A stretch of 16,343 nt of DNA from contig CALCTW010000080.1 in NCBI GenBank assembly GCA_937907055.1, positions 1-16,343 on the forward strand, read 5' to 3'. The first letter of the stretch is position 1; each line of letters begins with the position of its first letter. This DNA comes from an uncultured Clostridia bacterium (GTDB lineage: Bacteria > Bacillota > Clostridia > Christensenellales > Aristaeellaceae). Positions 6,981 through 14,508 of this stretch are shown one piece after another. The notes under the pieces are model-generated. The model saw only the letters and a list, made by a program, of their open reading frames with translations. It searched no databases and had not been told where the DNA came from. The translations under genes and the position numbers were made by a program.

Positions 6981-8351
6981 ATGAATCAGGAATTCAATCA
7001 TAAAAAAATCGTTATCCTTGGCATGGCCCGCAGCGGTATCGCGGCGGCTGAACTGCTCATCCACCGCGGCGCGGAGGTGACCGTCAGCGATCAGAAAACA
7101 CTGGACCGCTTTGACGGCGCGCTGGATGCTGTCATCGCGCTCGGCGCGGTCCCCGCGCTCGGCGCTGATGTCACGCCCGAACTGCTTTCCGGTAAGGATC
7201 TGCTTCTGATCAGCCCCGGTGTGCCCATCAACGCGCCCGCTGTGCTGCTGGCAAAGGAGATGGGCATTCCTGTGCTGGGCGAACTGGAGGTCGCCTCCCG
7301 TCTGATCGAAGGCACCCTTGTCGCCGTCACCGGCACTAACGGAAAAACAACAACGGTCTCGCTGCTGGGTGAGATCTTCGAAGCGGCGGGGCATAAATGC
7401 TACGTCTGCGGCAATATCGGCTATCCCATGAGCGCGGCCGCGCTTCAGGCGGGTCCGGATGATGTGATCGTGGCGGAGGTTTCCTCCTTCCAGCTTGAAA
7501 CCATTCAGACCTTCCACCCCCTCAGCGCCGCTGTGCTGAATGTGACGGAGGATCATCTCAACCGTCACGGCACCATGGAGGTCTATACCGGCCTGAAAAA
7601 GCATATCTTCGTCAATCAGACTGCGGCGGATGTCGCGCTGTTGAATCTTGATGATCCGGGCGCTGCCGTGCTGGGCGAAGGCCTGAACGCGAATGTGTGG
7701 TACTTCTCCCGTAAGCAGGAAGTGGAGCAGGGGCTCTTCGTCCGGGACGGTCAGATGATCGCGCGCGTGAACGGTCAGGAGACCTTCATCTGCAAGCCGG
7801 AGGAGATCTACATTCCCGGTCCGCATAATCTGGAAAACGCGCTCGCGGCTGCCGCCATCGCGTTCTCCCGCGGCGTTCCGGCGCAGATTATCCGCGAGGT
7901 CCTGCGCACCTTCAAGGGCGTGGAGCACCGGATCGAATTTGTCCGTGAACTGGAAGGTGTCCGTTACATCAACGATTCCAAGGGCACAAATACCGATTCC
8001 ACGATCAAGGCGGTGGAGGCGATGACCCGCCCCACATCCATCATTCTCGGCGGCTATGACAAGCATGTCTCCTTCGTGCCGCTGGCCAAGGTCGTCAAGG
8101 CGTCGCCCTATATCACGGCCTGCGTGCTGATCGGTGTCACCGCGCCGCAGATCGAACGCGAATTCACCGCGGAGGGGATCGGCAATCTGATCCACGCGGA
8201 GACATTGCAGGAAGCGGTCGAAAAATGCCGTGCGCTCAGCAGCGAAGGCTCCAATGTCCTGCTTTCTCCCTCCTGCGCTTCCTTTGACATGTTCTCGGAT
8301 TACGAGCAGCGCGGCCGTGTTTTCAAACAGATCGTAAATGATCTTGTCTAA
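6981..8351 (+). CDS. murD: UDP-MurNAc-L-alanine--D-glutamate ligase
   Basis: Cytoplasmic Mur ligase that adds D-glutamate to UDP-MurNAc-L-Ala. The 456 residues match the family length. The N-terminal domain starts KIVILGMARSGIAAA, a nucleotide-like fold for the UDP substrate. The P-loop GTNGKTTT is at 118-125, followed by EVSSFQLE, NVTEDHLNRHG and the NLENALAAAA segment. The C-terminal domain has GVEHRIEFV, NDSKGTNTDST (most relatives have NDSKATN), GGYDK and SPSCASFDMFSDYEQRG. The ribosome site is weaker than its neighbours' (GAGAGTGAC before the ATG). The usual followers ftsW and murG are absent; ftsQ starts 49 bases on. Confidence 0.97.
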   Translation: MNQEFNHKKIVILGMARSGIAAAELLIHRGAEVTVSDQKTLDRFDGALDAVIALGAVPALGADVTPELLSGKDLLLISPGVPINAPAVLLAKEMGIPVLGELEVASRLIEGTLVAVTGTNGKTTTVSLLGEIFEAAGHKCYVCGNIGYPMSAAALQAGPDDVIVAEVSSFQLETIQTFHPLSAAVLNVTEDHLNRHGTMEVYTGLKKHIFVNQTAADVALLNLDDPGAAVLGEGLNANVWYFSRKQEVEQGLFVRDGQMIARVNGQETFICKPEEIYIPGPHNLENALAAAAIAFSRGVPAQIIREVLRTFKGVEHRIEFVRELEGVRYINDSKGTNTDSTIKAVEAMTRPTSIILGGYDKHVSFVPLAKVVKASPYITACVLIGVTAPQIEREFTAEGIGNLIHAETLQEAVEKCRALSSEGSNVLLSPSCASFDMFSDYEQRGRVFKQIVNDLV

Positions 8352-8400
8352 AACATGTTCCAAACGCGTGGGCCCGCATTCTGAATACGGAGTATGAGCC

Positions 8401-9261
8401 ATGGAAACCAATCAATTTTCGCCGGAGGAGACCGGAAATGGGATGACTGATTCCGGAAAACAGCCCCGCCTTCGCAAGGGTGTTCTCATCCTCTGTGTCT
8501 GTGCCGCGTTGCTGCTCACTGCTTTTCTCGTGTTGAATTTCGCTTTCACTGTCCGGTATGAGCAGATCGATGTTCAATTGCAGTATGACGCGACCAATCC
8601 CATTCTGGAGCCTCAGTATTCCGCCCGTGATGTGCTCGAGCTTGCCGGCATCAGAGGCAGCTTCCTTTCTTTCACGGAAGATCCCGAGCGCATCAGTAAA
8701 GCCATCAATCAGGATCACCGTTTTGCCTGCAGCGAGGTGCGGCTTACCGCGAACACCCTGCGCATCGTTGTCCGTCAGCGTCAGCGGCGCGCGTACATGG
8801 ATGCCGGCGGTGTGCTCTTCATGATCGACGAAGACGGTATGATCCTTGAACGCTGCGGAACACAGCGCGCGGATGATCGGCTGATCCTTGTGGAGGGCAT
8901 GATGCCCACCAATCCACAGGTAGGGGAGCTGCTGATGTCCAATAAGAAGGATCAGCTGACTGCTTATCAGGAAGTCCTGTTTCAGTTAACAGACCTCCGG
9001 ATCCTCAATCGTTTTGATACCCTCAATGTCCGTGATCCGGATGATATCTACATGACCACCCGGGACGGATACACCATCCATCTGGGGGACAGGGGAGAAC
9101 TTCGCAAGAAGGTCAAAACGGTCTATATCGTGCTTCAGACCCTCGATTCCTGTGTGACCGCGGCCAGGCAGGAAGGCAATCAGGAAAACCTGCGCAAATA
9201 CGCGTCCGGCATCCTGGAGGTCCTCGAACCCGGAAAGATCGTTTACAGCCCCATCAACTGA
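8401..9261 (+). CDS. ftsQ: Cell division protein FtsQ/DivIB
   Basis: Bitopic septal protein that scaffolds FtsL and FtsB/DivIC and the septal synthase. It has 286 residues. Residues 1-26 are a short cytoplasmic tail ending in RLRK. Residues 27-48 are the single membrane span. The outside part begins with a POTRA-like domain (about 52-125: RYEQIDVQL... SARDVLELAGI... NTLRIVVRQRQRRAYM), followed by the FtsQ beta domain (GGVLFMIDEDGMIL) with the typical DGYTIHLGD segment near 220. A GGAG box (8389-8392) precedes the ATG by 8 bases. It is the last gene before a strong terminator, so it closes the first dcw transcription unit. Confidence 0.92.
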   Translation: METNQFSPEETGNGMTDSGKQPRLRKGVLILCVCAALLLTAFLVLNFAFTVRYEQIDVQLQYDATNPILEPQYSARDVLELAGIRGSFLSFTEDPERISKAINQDHRFACSEVRLTANTLRIVVRQRQRRAYMDAGGVLFMIDEDGMILERCGTQRADDRLILVEGMMPTNPQVGELLMSNKKDQLTAYQEVLFQLTDLRILNRFDTLNVRDPDDIYMTTRDGYTIHLGDRGELRKKVKTVYIVLQTLDSCVTAARQEGNQENLRKYASGILEVLEPGKIVYSPIN

Positions 9262-9284
9262 TCCATGTCATCAACCTGATTCAC

Positions 9285-9310
9285 AACGCGCGGAAAACGC
9301 GCGTTTTTTC
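9285..9310 (+). terminator. Strong intrinsic terminator between ftsQ and ftsA
   Basis: The stem AACGCGCG / CGCGCGTT (9285-9292 and 9298-9305) has a 5-base GAAAA loop and a run of six T (9304-9309). It lies 23 bases after the ftsQ stop and separates ftsA-ftsZ from the upstream genes. Confidence 0.92.
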
Positions 9311-9320
9311 TTGTTCCGGG

Positions 9321-9342
9321 CTTGTAAAATCCTTGTAAATTC
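9321..9342. repeat. Tandem 11-bp repeat upstream of the ftsA promoter
   Basis: CTTGTAAAATC (9321-9331) is followed directly by CTTGTAAATTC (9332-9342), identical at 10 of 11 positions. The repeat unit is one helical turn, so two protein subunits could bind the same DNA face. A further TTACAA (9398-9403) overlaps the -10 box. The hexamer recurs upstream of mraZ. Confidence 0.55.
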
Positions 9343-9375
9343 AGTTTGTTTTTACGAAAAATATGTGATTTTCTC

Positions 9376-9404
9376 TTGCATAATTATCACAGAAAGGTTA
9401 CAAT
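9376..9404 (+). promoter_or_regulatory. Promoter of the ftsA-ftsZ unit
   Basis: TTGCAT (9376-9381) and TACAAT (9399-9404) are separated by 17 bases. The expected start is near 9411, giving a leader of about 80 bases before ftsA. It follows the ftsQ terminator, consistent with independent expression of ftsA and ftsZ. Confidence 0.7.
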
Positions 9405-9493
9405 AAGATGAACGATTAGAAATCTGTCGTTTCGCCTTATTTGCTATCTTTATTTCGGGGATATACAGTCCAAACCACGGGGGTCGAGAACAC

Positions 9494-10669
9494 ATGAAGA
9501 AGACGATTAACGCCCTTGAATTCGGCACCAGCAAGATCGTTGCTCTGGTGGCGGAGAACGGCTCTGATCAGCGCTGTGACGTGATCGGTGCCGGCAGCGC
9601 GACGTATGACGGCTATCTGGCCGGCCAGTGGAATTCACCGGGTCAGGTCAATGACGCGATCGCGAAGGCAATCGAAGAAGCCGAAATGCAGTCCAAACAA
9701 AAGATCACGGAGATCAGCATCGGTGTTCCCGGTGATTTCTGTCAGGTTCGCACAGTCGAAGTCAAGGTCAGCCTGCAGGGTACGGATCCCAAGGTCACCG
9801 CGCGTGATGTGGATGAGCTTTTCCGGAATGCTACCGCGGCGCTGGGCGATGTCCGCGGTCATATCATCCATCGCGCTCCGGCCTGGTTCATCGTGGATGA
9901 CGGCAAAAAGACCCTGGAGCCCATGGGCATGCGCGGAAGCGAGCTGCATTGCATGGTCTCGTTCATTCTGGCGGATCCCTTCTTCATCGATGATGTCACC
10001 TACCGTCTCAACAGCATGAGGATCACGGTCGGCGGCGTCTTCTCCACCTCGATCGGCGAAGCTTCTCTGTTCATCCCGGATGAAGAGCGTCAGCGCACCA
10101 CTGTTTTTATCGACTGCGGTTATCTCAGCACGGAGATCATGACGGTCGAGGGCGACGCGCTCACCTCTCTGAAGGTCATCCCCATCGGCGGCGGCAATAT
10201 CAGCTTTGAGTTGGCTGAGGGTCTCAATATCCACCTCAATACCGCGGAACAGGTGAAGCGTCAGTATGTGTATGGTCTCACCGGCGGCAAGACCACGCTT
10301 CAGGTAACGGATACCGACGGTTCCACCAGGGAGATCGCCCGTGCCGATGCTGAAAAGTATATTCTGCCCTGCGCCAAGGAGCTTTGTGAGGAGATCGAGA
10401 AGGCCATCAGCGAAAGCGGTGTCCATCTCAGCCAGTGGAGCTGCTACTTCCTCACCGGCGGCGGCATGTCGCTCAACCGCGGCGGGCGCGATTATCTTTC
10501 CGCCAAGTTGGGCCGTCCCGTCCGGGATCTGCCTGTCAAGGCCATGAAGCTCAAGAACCCGGTCTACAGCGCCGCGGTCGGTCTGCTCAGCCTCATCGTC
10601 TCCACGGATGTGGATTATAAGAACCGCAAGGGTCTTTCCGGCTTCTTCAGAAGCCTTGTCAACGCCTGA
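9494..10669 (+). CDS. ftsA: Cell division protein FtsA (divergent actin-fold ATPase)
   Basis: Actin-like protein that tethers FtsZ filaments to the membrane. It has 391 residues. The 1C (SHS2-type) region lies at about 80-165. The adenosine segment is FLTGGGMSLNR (319-329). The C-terminal KGLSGFFRSLVNA can form the amphipathic membrane-targeting helix of FtsA. The ATP-site motifs depart from textbook FtsA. Phosphate-1 reads EFGTSK (9-14) with Glu where Asp is usual, and phosphate-2 reads DCGYLSTE (207-214) instead of a D-x-G-G-G-T-T type. From memory, similar DxGY forms occur in other clostridial FtsA proteins, so this may be a clade trait. The Shine-Dalgarno sequence is weak, a G-run about 10 bases before the ATG, which may keep FtsA below FtsZ. 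ftsZ starts 54 bases after the stop. Confidence 0.9.
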   Translation: MKKTINALEFGTSKIVALVAENGSDQRCDVIGAGSATYDGYLAGQWNSPGQVNDAIAKAIEEAEMQSKQKITEISIGVPGDFCQVRTVEVKVSLQGTDPKVTARDVDELFRNATAALGDVRGHIIHRAPAWFIVDDGKKTLEPMGMRGSELHCMVSFILADPFFIDDVTYRLNSMRITVGGVFSTSIGEASLFIPDEERQRTTVFIDCGYLSTEIMTVEGDALTSLKVIPIGGGNISFELAEGLNIHLNTAEQVKRQYVYGLTGGKTTLQVTDTDGSTREIARADAEKYILPCAKELCEEIEKAISESGVHLSQWSCYFLTGGGMSLNRGGRDYLSAKLGRPVRDLPVKAMKLKNPVYSAAVGLLSLIVSTDVDYKNRKGLSGFFRSLVNA

Positions 10670-10723
10670 TCTGTCCGGAATATCAAATATAAATCAACCA
10701 ATTCACCTACAGGAGGAAATATT

Positions 10724-12079
10724 ATGCCTTTCGAAGTACAGCTTGATCAGCCTTCCTTCGCTTCTATCAAGGTCGTCGGTTGCGGCGGCGGTGGTACCAA
10801 CGCGGTCAACCGCATGGTCGAAGCCGGTCTGCGCGGCGTGGAATTTATCGCGGTCAATACGGATCGTCAGGCGCTGCAGCTCTGCAAAGCGGATAAGAAG
10901 ATCCAGATCGGTGAAAAGCTCACCAAGGGTCTGGGTGCCGGCGCTGTGCCTGAGATCGGCAAGCGTGCCGCCGAAGAAAGCCGCGAGGAGATCGCCGAAG
11001 CCATCAAGGGCGCCGATCTGGTCTTTGTCACCGCCGGTATGGGCGGCGGCACGGGTACCGGCGCCGCGCCGATCGTGGCGGAGATCGCCCGCGATAACGG
11101 CGCTCTCACCATTTCCGTTGTCACCAAGCCCTTCGCATTTGAAGGCAAGCAGCGCATGAAGAATGCCGAATCCGGCATCAACGCGCTGAAGCAGAATGTG
11201 GATACCCTCGTTGTTATCCCCAATGATCGTCTGCTGCAGGTCGTTTCCAAGGGCACTACGATGCTCGAAGCCTTCCGCATCGCGGATGATGTGCTCCGTC
11301 AGGGCATCCAGGGCATTTCCGATCTGATCGCGCTTCCCGCCATGATCAATCTGGACTTTGCCGATGTGAAGACCATCATGGAAAGCGGCGGCATGGCGCA
11401 CATGGGTATCGGTGTCGGCCGCGGCGAGACCCGTATGATCGACGCCGCCAAGGCTGCCATCTCCAGCCCCCTGCTTGAGACCAAGATCGATGGTGCCCGC
11501 AGCGTGCTGATCAACGTCACCGGCGGTGCCGATATGAGCATCCTTGATGTCAACGAAGCCGCTTCCCTGGTCATGGAAAGCGCGGACAGCGATGCCAATA
11601 TCATCTTCGGTGCCGGTGTTGATGAAAGCCTGAATGACGAGATCCGCATCACCGTGATCGCTACCGGCTTTGAAAAGAACACCTTCATTCCCCGTGATAC
11701 CAAGGTGAAGTCTTCTCAGACCTCCTATAACCCCTTTGACGCTCAGAAGACGGAGCCTGCCGAAGCGTTCGAAGCCCCCGCTCCCGCTTCCTATGATCCC
11801 GATTCTTCCTACTATCCCGGACAGGCCCGTCCCATGGCGCAGAAGCCCGCTCCCGCATATGTTCCTGCTCCGCAGACCTACACGCAGCCTGCGTATACCG
11901 CGCCTGTCTACAATCCTCAGGCAGCCGCTCCCACCGCGCAGACCACCACTTTCAGCCGTCCCGCGGTACAGCCTCAGCCTGTGGCTCAGCCGGCTCCCAC
12001 CCCTGCTCCTCAGCAGCAGCCGGACAGTGAGCGTAATTCTCTGGGCATCCCGTCCTTCGCTCGCAAGTTCAAGAAGTGA
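10724..12079 (+). CDS. ftsZ: Cell division protein FtsZ
   Basis: Tubulin-like GTPase that forms the division ring. The 451-residue protein has a perfect AGGAGG (10711-10716) 7 bases before the ATG. The GTP-binding core has VGCGGGGTNAV (18-28), the signature GGGTGTG (107-113), and the T7 loop NLDFADV (209-215), whose Asp completes the neighbour's active site. The core ends near residue 322 (VIATGFEKN). A long disordered linker of about 110 residues rich in Pro, Ala, Gln, Thr and Tyr follows. The last residues, NSLGIPSFARKFKK, are the conserved C-terminal peptide that binds FtsA; Ala stands where Leu is common (IPxFLR). The gene is the last of its unit and is followed by two hairpins. Confidence 0.98.
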   Translation: MPFEVQLDQPSFASIKVVGCGGGGTNAVNRMVEAGLRGVEFIAVNTDRQALQLCKADKKIQIGEKLTKGLGAGAVPEIGKRAAEESREEIAEAIKGADLVFVTAGMGGGTGTGAAPIVAEIARDNGALTISVVTKPFAFEGKQRMKNAESGINALKQNVDTLVVIPNDRLLQVVSKGTTMLEAFRIADDVLRQGIQGISDLIALPAMINLDFADVKTIMESGGMAHMGIGVGRGETRMIDAAKAAISSPLLETKIDGARSVLINVTGGADMSILDVNEAASLVMESADSDANIIFGAGVDESLNDEIRITVIATGFEKNTFIPRDTKVKSSQTSYNPFDAQKTEPAEAFEAPAPASYDPDSSYYPGQARPMAQKPAPAYVPAPQTYTQPAYTAPVYNPQAAAPTAQTTTFSRPAVQPQPVAQPAPTPAPQQQPDSERNSLGIPSFARKFKK

Positions 12080-12081
12080 TT

Positions 12082-12147
12082 CATTCCGTTTCCGGAATGC
12101 AAGACCCCGTCCTTTTTCAGGGACGGGGTCTTTTCATGTTTGTTTTT
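12082..12147 (+). terminator. Double-hairpin terminator after ftsZ
   Basis: A small hairpin CATTCCG/CGGAATG (12082-12088 and 12093-12099) is followed by a 12-bp perfect stem AAGACCCCGTCC / GGACGGGGTCTT (12101-12112 and 12121-12132) with an 8-base loop, then a T-rich tail (TTCATGTTTGTTTTT). It lies between convergent ftsZ and spoIID. The minus-strand side has no T-run, so it should work mainly for ftsZ. Confidence 0.88.
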
Positions 12148-12191
12148 ATGGATGTTTTCCATTCCCTCGCGCATGGATCAGTCAGGAATGT

Positions 12192-13898
12192 TTATGGTTT
12201 TTTGGTCACAAAACTGCGCATCACATAGCCTTCAAATTCATTTGTGTACACCTGCAGCCAGTCACCCAGTTCCTGCTTCACGATCAATTCCTGACCGTAA
12301 TACAGCACGCGCAGGATCGTTCCGCCCATCCCAGGCGCGTCACGCATGTTCAGGCTCGAATTTACGGCAATCTGATCCACCACCACGATATATTCACCCT
12401 TTTGCGGCTTCAGGGTCAGCGGAACCGGTGTCGGTCTGGGGGTGGGGGTCGCGGCCGGGCCGGGCGTGATCAGGAAATCGGCCTTGACCGGTGTCGCCGC
12501 CGCGCCTGTCAGCGAGATCGTTTTGATCTGCATACCGGGGTAATAGAAATTCAGGATCTGCTCATAGGTCATTCCGTATTCCGCCGCCATGACCTGCGCG
12601 CCGCACTGGGACATTCCCACACCGTGACCGAAGCGCCTGCTTTCGATCCGGAACGCGTCCTCTTCTGTGATAATGGTAAAGACTTCATTATTGGCCGCGT
12701 TGATGCTGAGGTCAAGCGCCTTTTCCACGCCTCCGTAGAGGGGCAGTGTCACCTTGATCGACCCCGGGACCTCTGTAAATCCGCCCAGCGTCTCGCTGCT
12801 CATTACCGGTCTTGGGGTCGGGGTGACGGCAGGTGCCACCAGATAGATCTCTTCTTCATCATCCATCACATTGGGTCTCCGACCGCTCACCCTGAGGGTG
12901 AATGTCATCTCACGGTAAAGCAGGCTCCCGCTTCCGGGGTAGAGCGGACCGGTCAATGTGATATCCTCGATCCGCCGGATGCGGATGTTTTCTTTTCCGT
13001 CATCGTATCCGGCAGTTTTCAGGGTCGGCGCCAGCGCGTCCAGCAGCATATTTTCCAATGCCGCGGGCAGCGCTTCCGTTTCCGTGTCTTTTTTGATCAC
13101 AGCGGTCATCACGGTCGCGGTCTTGTTTTCCGGGTCATAAGGGTCATTTTTGACCGGCAGGTAGGGCACGGGATCTCCGCCCCATACATGCGCGCTGCTT
13201 TCCGTCTGTCCGCCGTTACTGGCGCTGTAGTAGCAGTTTGCGTAAGCGCCGCCGTACCAGCCCACCATGCCGGCGGTCGCCTGCACCGCGGCGGCCGTCT
13301 TCACATTCTCCGGCTTTGTGCCGTAATACACCTGATCGTTGGTGTTATCATACACATCAAAATCCCGGCTGCTTCCGGTACGGCTCAGCGCGTAGGTGCG
13401 CGCCGCGATGGCCTGCGCCTTCAGCGCTTCGATCCCGCTGCCCTCGCCGATCTCATACGGTACCACGCCGTTCAGATATTCCTCGATCCCGATCGTCAGT
13501 ACCGCCCGCAGCATGCCGTTTTCGATCGTCAGCTTCAGGCTTCCGGGGTAGAGGTAATAACTGCCGTTGATACGCAGACCATTTTCCGCGCGCGGATCCT
13601 CGCACGCGTGCCGTGTCAGGATCATGGTGTTGCCGGTATCCAGCGCCATCCCTTCATAGTAGCACAGGATGCTGCCGGTCCGGCAGGAGACTGTCAGATG
13701 GCAACCGCGCTGAAAAACGATGCCGTTCAGGCTGTAACTGCCGTCAAGCGCGATCTCCATCCGGTCGGTCGCGGTCACTTTTGTCAGCAGCACGCGGATG
13801 TCGCCGCTGTCTCTGTTTTCCGCCGCCAGTCCCGCCGGGATCAGCAGCGCTGTCACGCACAGGAGGATGATAATGCGCTGAAAGATCTTTTTCATCAT
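12192..13898 (-). CDS. Secreted SpoIID/LytB-domain protein with C-terminal SH3 domain
   Basis: Probable exported cell wall hydrolase. SpoIID is a lytic transglycosylase that cuts peptidoglycan during spore engulfment, and LytB-type relatives act in the vegetative wall. The protein has 568 residues. Residues 1-26 form a signal peptide (lysines, hydrophobic core, AGLAA before the cut). The first catalytic block is GVVPYEIGEGSGIEALKAQA (144-163), with Glu149 the likely catalytic residue, followed by AARTYAL and YSASNGGQTES (224-234). The second block is FGHGVGMSQCGAQVMAAEYG (423-442). About 190 residues separate the blocks, clearly more than in compact SpoIID; the insert holds a VTPTPRPV stretch (358-365). 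A TPTPRPTPVP linker (484-493) leads to a bacterial SH3 domain (about 501-563: NSSLNMRDAPG...GDWLQV...GYVMRSFV), likely a wall anchor. ATG 13895 is an alternative start. It is 18 bases after the acetyltransferase gene, so it is co-transcribed. Whether it is sporulation-specific cannot be told. Confidence 0.9.
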   Translation of the reverse strand: MMKKIFQRIIILLCVTALLIPAGLAAENRDSGDIRVLLTKVTATDRMEIALDGSYSLNGIVFQRGCHLTVSCRTGSILCYYEGMALDTGNTMILTRHACEDPRAENGLRINGSYYLYPGSLKLTIENGMLRAVLTIGIEEYLNGVVPYEIGEGSGIEALKAQAIAARTYALSRTGSSRDFDVYDNTNDQVYYGTKPENVKTAAAVQATAGMVGWYGGAYANCYYSASNGGQTESSAHVWGGDPVPYLPVKNDPYDPENKTATVMTAVIKKDTETEALPAALENMLLDALAPTLKTAGYDDGKENIRIRRIEDITLTGPLYPGSGSLLYREMTFTLRVSGRRPNVMDDEEEIYLVAPAVTPTPRPVMSSETLGGFTEVPGSIKVTLPLYGGVEKALDLSINAANNEVFTIITEEDAFRIESRRFGHGVGMSQCGAQVMAAEYGMTYEQILNFYYPGMQIKTISLTGAAATPVKADFLITPGPAATPTPRPTPVPLTLKPQKGEYIVVVDQIAVNSSLNMRDAPGMGGTILRVLYYGQELIVKQELGDWLQVYTNEFEGYVMRSFVTKKP

Positions 13899-13916
13899 TT
13901 CTTTTCCGTTTCTTCT

Positions 13917-14468
13917 TCACAGGATCCCGTGCTTGTTCCAGCACAGCACGGTCTCATAGCCCAGTTTGGCGTACCATTTCGCCACGCCTGTATAATGAAT
14001 ATAACTCAGATCATAGCCTTCGTCCCGAAGGATCGCGGTCGCCTTCTGGATCATTTTCAGGCCGATCCCCTTCCGGCGGAAGCGCGGGACCGTCCCCACA
14101 CAGCCGGGTCCGCCGACGCGAAGCCGCTTTCCGTCGATCACAGGCTCGCCCATCGCGCCCAGCATGCAGAAGGAGGCGATCTCGTCTCCCATCATCGCGC
14201 AGTAGATCCGTTCATTTTCGGTAAAATACTTCGGCCATTCCGTGTCCACCTCGGCCACAGCCCGGAGCAGCGCTTCCCTGTCACCGGTATAGAAACCGAA
14301 TGTCACCCCGCCCGGCACCGGGATCGTCAGCGCGTTTTCATCAAACTGCGTCAGCGTCAGCAGCATTTCTTCGTATACAGCCTCTTCAGGCATCCATGAA
14401 AAATCGTGCTTTGCAAAAAATCCGGGGCGGCACTGCTCAAAGAAGGAAATGGCTTGTTCTTTTGTCAT
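13917..14468 (-). CDS. GNAT-family N-acetyltransferase
   Basis: A 183-residue cytoplasmic protein of the GCN5-related acetyltransferase superfamily, which moves an acetyl group from acetyl-CoA to an amine; the substrate is unknown. The acetyl-CoA-binding motif A is GCVGTVPRFRRKGIGLKMI (122-140), with RRKGIG as the pyrophosphate loop. Motif B is the IHYTGVAKWYAKLGYE segment (158-173), ending in the usual strand with Tyr. The first half (residues 1-90) is less conserved and could hold a degenerate second GNAT fold, but I cannot show this. An AGAGG box lies 7 bases before the ATG. It sits 40 bases after the esterase gene and 18 before the SpoIID-like gene, so the three probably form one transcript. 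Confidence 0.85.
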   Translation of the reverse strand: MTKEQAISFFEQCRPGFFAKHDFSWMPEEAVYEEMLLTLTQFDENALTIPVPGGVTFGFYTGDREALLRAVAEVDTEWPKYFTENERIYCAMMGDEIASFCMLGAMGEPVIDGKRLRVGGPGCVGTVPRFRRKGIGLKMIQKATAILRDEGYDLSYIHYTGVAKWYAKLGYETVLCWNKHGIL

Positions 14469-14508
14469 GCTTCTGCCTCTTTCTTGTTTTGTCCGTTTCC
14501 TGTCGGGG

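Noticed and set aside
6945..8411. A 488-codon minus-strand open frame covering all of murD, and similar long frames opposite murE (4413-5453), mraY (5789-6847), ftsL (3685-4326) and ftsA (9635-10426)
   Set aside because: Each mirrors a well-recognised gene. The sense genes avoid TTA, CTA and TCA codons, which leaves the antisense frame open. None has a plausible domain or consistent ribosome site.
9384..9392. TTATCACAG near the ftsA promoter as a DnaA box
   Set aside because: It does not match TTATNCACA, and there is only one such site.
11736..14399. A very long plus-strand open frame (887 codons) across the ftsZ tail and opposite spoIID and the acetyltransferase gene
   Set aside because: It crosses the ftsZ terminator, shows no domain, is rich in His, Arg, Gln and Ser, and lies opposite two clear genes. 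It arises because those genes seldom use codons that read as stops on the other strand.
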